A DNA stretch of 64,000 bases from GCA-2711565 sp963664245 (GTDB lineage Bacteria > Bacteroidota > Bacteroidia > Bacteroidales > GCA-2711565), in contig OY760934.1 in the NCBI GenBank assembly GCA_963664245.1, forward strand, positions 3,286,001-3,350,000, given 5' to 3'. The translations under genes were made by a program, and so were the position numbers. Positions 61,906-64,000 of this stretch are shown here, piece by piece. How positions within the stretch are numbered: the stretch's first letter is position 1; every line of letters begins with the position of its first letter. The notes beneath the pieces were generated by a model. The model searched no databases and was not told where the DNA came from. It saw only the letters and a list, made by a program, of their open reading frames with translations.

Positions 61906-62170
61906 AAAAGATACTCATGCTTTTGGAGGCTTTTTGGGCCTGGTGGTGCCAATTTTGGCTTACCTTCTCTTGGTGCTGATTGCCTGGGGGGTAAAATCTT
62001 TTTTCGGGGTTGATACCAAACCATTTCTTGACCCTATGCGTCTGATAAGTATTGCCGTGAACCTTATTATCATGCGTTATTATTTTGTTAAGTTAAAATA
62101 CGATCTCACGGGAAGAGGAGTTTTATTGGTAACTTTTATTTACGTTATTGTTTATTTTTGGGCTCATTAA
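61895..62170 (+). CDS. Small membrane protein of unknown function
   Basis: 91 residues, three hydrophobic segments (about residues 12-32, 45-63 and 74-89). The DPMRLISIAVNLIIMRYYF segment and the end YVIVYFWAH are typical of a small Bacteroidota membrane protein encoded between surE and lpxB, though no family function is known. The start overlaps surE by 11 bases and lpxB starts 9 bases after, so it is in the same operon. Confidence 0.7.
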   Translation: MDFKKDTHAFGGFLGLVVPILAYLLLVLIAWGVKSFFGVDTKPFLDPMRLISIAVNLIIMRYYFVKLKYDLTGRGVLLVTFIYVIVYFWAH

Positions 62171-62179
62171 ACCGGAATT

Positions 62180-63289
62180 ATGCGTTACTACATTATTGCA
62201 GGGGAGGCCAGTGGCGATTTACATGCCTCTAATTTGATGAAAGAATTGAAACGGAAAGATGCCGAAGCGAATTTTCGTTGTTGGGGAGGGGATTTAATGC
62301 AGGCACAGGGGGGGCAGTTGGTAAAACATTACCGCGACCTGGCTTTTATGGGATTTGTGGAGGTTATTGCCAACATTCGTACCATTGCCCAGAACCTTCG
62401 GTTTTGCAAGCAGGATATTTTAACGTATAAGCCCGATGCCCTTATTTTGGTGGATTACCCGGGTTTTAATTTACGCATAGCGAAGTTCGCGAAAGAACAG
62501 CATTTAAAAGTTATTTATTACATCTCGCCACAGGTTTGGGCCTGGAAAAAATCGAGGGTTCATAAAATAAAACGAACTGTCGACCGTATGATTACCATTC
62601 TTCCGTTTGAGAAAGATTTTTATAAAACCTATAATTACGAGGTTGATTATGTGGGGCATCCCTTGCTGGATGTAATCACCAGTCTTGAAAAACCGGATGA
62701 GAAAAAATTCAGGAAAGAACACGAACTAGATAACCGCCCGCTTATTGCTTTGTTACCTGGAAGCCGCAAGCAGGAAATTGCCAAAATGTTGACGAAAATG
62801 CTGCAAGTGGTTCCGGCTTTTTCTGAATATCAATTTTTGATTGCCGGGGCTCCGGGGGTTGATGAGGATTTTTACCGCCAAATTATAGGTTCGGAAAATG
62901 TAAAACTGATACATGCCAAAACCTATGATATTTTGCAATTGGCCGAAGCTGCCCTGGTAACCTCGGGTACGGCCACGCTCGAAACGGCTTTGTTTGAAGT
63001 TCCCGAAGTGGTTTGTTATAAAGGAAACGCGCTTTCGGTTCAAATTGCACGTCGATTGATAAAAATTAAGTTTATCTCTTTGGTGAACCTGATTATGGAT
63101 CGCCTGGTGGTGAAAGAGTTGATTCAAAACGATTTGAGCCTGGAAAGCCTTAACCTGGAGTTGCAAAAAATTCTTCCTGATTCGGATGAGCGAGAGCAAA
63201 TGCTCAAGGATTTCAAGGAACTCAAAGAAAAATTGGGCGGGTCAGGAGCTTCTGAAAAAGCAGCCGAAATAATTCTTTCTCAGTTTTAG
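62180..63289 (+). CDS. lpxB: Lipid-A-disaccharide synthase
   Basis: 369 residues. YYIIAGEASGDLHASNLMKEL at the start, and VDYPGFNLRIAKFAKE, YYISPQVWAWKKSRVHKIK and GHPLLDV in the middle are characteristic. It joins UDP-2,3-diacylglucosamine and lipid X to form the lipid A disaccharide in the inner membrane. It fits the other envelope genes (kdsC-like, hldA-like, GT9) in this window. Confidence 0.96.
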   Translation: MRYYIIAGEASGDLHASNLMKELKRKDAEANFRCWGGDLMQAQGGQLVKHYRDLAFMGFVEVIANIRTIAQNLRFCKQDILTYKPDALILVDYPGFNLRIAKFAKEQHLKVIYYISPQVWAWKKSRVHKIKRTVDRMITILPFEKDFYKTYNYEVDYVGHPLLDVITSLEKPDEKKFRKEHELDNRPLIALLPGSRKQEIAKMLTKMLQVVPAFSEYQFLIAGAPGVDEDFYRQIIGSENVKLIHAKTYDILQLAEAALVTSGTATLETALFEVPEVVCYKGNALSVQIARRLIKIKFISLVNLIMDRLVVKELIQNDLSLESLNLELQKILPDSDEREQMLKDFKELKEKLGGSGASEKAAEIILSQF

Positions 63290-63310
63290 CGACAAATTTC
63301 TTTTTTGGGA

Positions 63311-63337
63311 ATAAATCACAAAGATTTTGTGATTTAT
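63311..63337 (+). promoter_or_regulatory. Perfect hairpin across the comEC start codon
   Basis: 12-bp arms 63311-63322 and 63326-63337 with a 3-base loop (GAT). The second arm includes the first two bases of the comEC ATG (63336-63338), and no T-run follows, so it may limit comEC translation, transcript end or both. Confidence 0.55.
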
Positions 63338-64000
63338 GAATCATTGGCATAATTACCCCTTTGTTAGAATTGCGATCCCGTTTATTTTGGGAATCTTAGT
63401 CTCAGTGCAGTTTGCAATTAGGGTTCCCGATAAAATCTTAATTCTCCTCTTTTTGTTCAGTTTGTTTTTTACCTATTTCAGAGGTTTCAGAACGTATAAA
63501 TTTCGAAATGTTTACGGTGTTTTTATATTCTTGTTTTTCCTGGCTTTTGGAGCCGCGATGAGCTATGAGTGTCTCCAAAAACCGCAACTCCCGGCTTCCG
63601 ATGTGTTGATAGCCATTGTGCAGGAAGCCCCCGAAGAAAAAGAGAATTCTGTTAAGCTGATTGTTAAAACAGAAACTTTTGTGGTGGAGGACAGTCTGCA
63701 GCATTTTGCGGTCAAAGCATTGTTATATTTTCAAAAAGACAGCCTGTCGAAAAACCTTGTGACAGGTGATGAAATATTAATTTTTCAAAAGCTTGACACG
63801 GTTCAGACAGCAATGAACCCTTATGCGTTTGATTTTAAACGCTATTTAAAATTTAAACAAATCCATTTTCAGGCCTATGTTAAATCGGGAAACTGGATGT
63901 TGCTAGAAAAACAAAAAGTTCGCAGCCTGAAAGCTTTTGCCGGCGACATCCGGGAAGTCTTGATTGAAAAACTGAAAAATGTCGGGTTCTCTGAATCGGA
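63336..64000 (+). CDS. comEC: ComEC/Rec2 DNA uptake channel protein (partial)
   Basis: The first 221 codons, open to the window end. Three hydrophobic segments occur in residues 1-80 (VRIAIPFILGILVSV; ILILLFLFSLFFTYF; GVFIFLFFLAFGAAMS). A following domain (residues 85-200; NPYAFDFKRYLKFKQIHFQAYVKSGN) is the DUF4131-like N-terminal OB region of ComEC. The competence and nuclease domains lie beyond the window. It would import single-stranded DNA and pairs functionally with the ComEA-like protein at 7.9-8.8 kb. It lies 46 bases past lpxB. Confidence 0.88.
   Translation, partial: MNHWHNYPFVRIAIPFILGILVSVQFAIRVPDKILILLFLFSLFFTYFRGFRTYKFRNVYGVFIFLFFLAFGAAMSYECLQKPQLPASDVLIAIVQEAPEEKENSVKLIVKTETFVVEDSLQHFAVKALLYFQKDSLSKNLVTGDEILIFQKLDTVQTAMNPYAFDFKRYLKFKQIHFQAYVKSGNWMLLEKQKVRSLKAFAGDIREVLIEKLKNVGFSES

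Noticed and set aside
1..64000. CRISPR arrays
   Set aside because: No regularly spaced repeat array was seen, and no cas-like gene is present.

Overview
The window is chromosomal DNA of a member of the Bacteroidota, probably a marine or anaerobic Bacteroidales/Marinilabiliales-type organism (the order is an inference). The evidence is: many start regions preceded by the Bacteroidota sigma-ABfr -7 box TAnnTTTG; Bacteroidota-typical gene pairs (ubiE-porT, zapA-6S-like RNA-rny, DUF2520-kdsC-like-ubiA-maf); a PorT-like protein of type IX secretion; an alanine symporter with an N-terminal secretory-like extension; and an AT-rich sequence. Most of the window is ordinary housekeeping DNA. Accessory DNA is concentrated at about 2.8-4.6, 29.6-44.5, 46.8-52.4 and 56.1-56.6 kb.

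1-17.3 kb: partial DUF5606 gene, GT2 glycosyltransferase and purB; two unknown membrane proteins flanked by copies of a short palindromic repeat; a TPR lipoprotein/periplasmic-type protein, rhomboid protease, POT-family peptide transporter, ComEA-like HhH protein, AgcS-type symporter, a universal stress protein divergent from a KefB-like antiporter, YebC, a K+ channel with TrkA domains, and DUF2851. 17.4-28.2 kb: a cell-division and RNA-turnover block (coiled-coil protein, ZapA, 6S-like RNA, RNase Y), peptide deformylase, RuvX, the dapD-GT9-sua5-nitrilase operon, a fused 2-oxoacid dehydrogenase E1, an S41 protease, and a dihydroorotate-dehydrogenase-like protein.

29.6-44.5 kb: an accessory stretch. 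It holds a small AraC regulator with a metal-binding-like N-terminus, a B12-type radical SAM protein, a cupin, a 40-residue Lys-rich protein, a hybrid histidine kinase, a glycosyltransferase fused to a C-terminal helical (toroid-like) domain, an acyltransferase with a DUF6320 zinc-ribbon partner, cold-shock protein, the DUF3307/SatD pair, and an IS91-type element with its own tyrosine recombinase (start region frameshifted at an A8 run). It ends with a frameshifted remnant and a DUF4279 gene.

44.8-52.4 kb: tRNA-Ser(CGA); a LytTR response regulator and LytS-type kinase, both intact, divergent from an MacB/FtsX-type permease with two inactivating lesions; then a relic of an integrase. Next is a very small (2,654 bp) integrative element in the 3' part of tRNA-Glu(UUC). 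It is bounded by a 53-bp direct repeat and carries an integrase, one unknown gene and a MazF-type toxin-antitoxin pair. 52.4-64 kb: conserved protein, porT, ubiE/menG, hldA-like kinase, a TIR-domain membrane protein, an aminotransferase, the DUF2520-kdsC-like-ubiA-maf cluster, surE, a small membrane protein, lpxB, and the start of comEC.

The strongest candidates for undescribed biology are the minimal tRNA-Glu element, the SatD-like protein whose motifs resemble class III nucleotide cyclases joined to an HTH, the TIR-membrane protein, and the 29.6-39.2 kb accessory cluster. No CRISPR array, rRNA gene or phage structural gene was seen.
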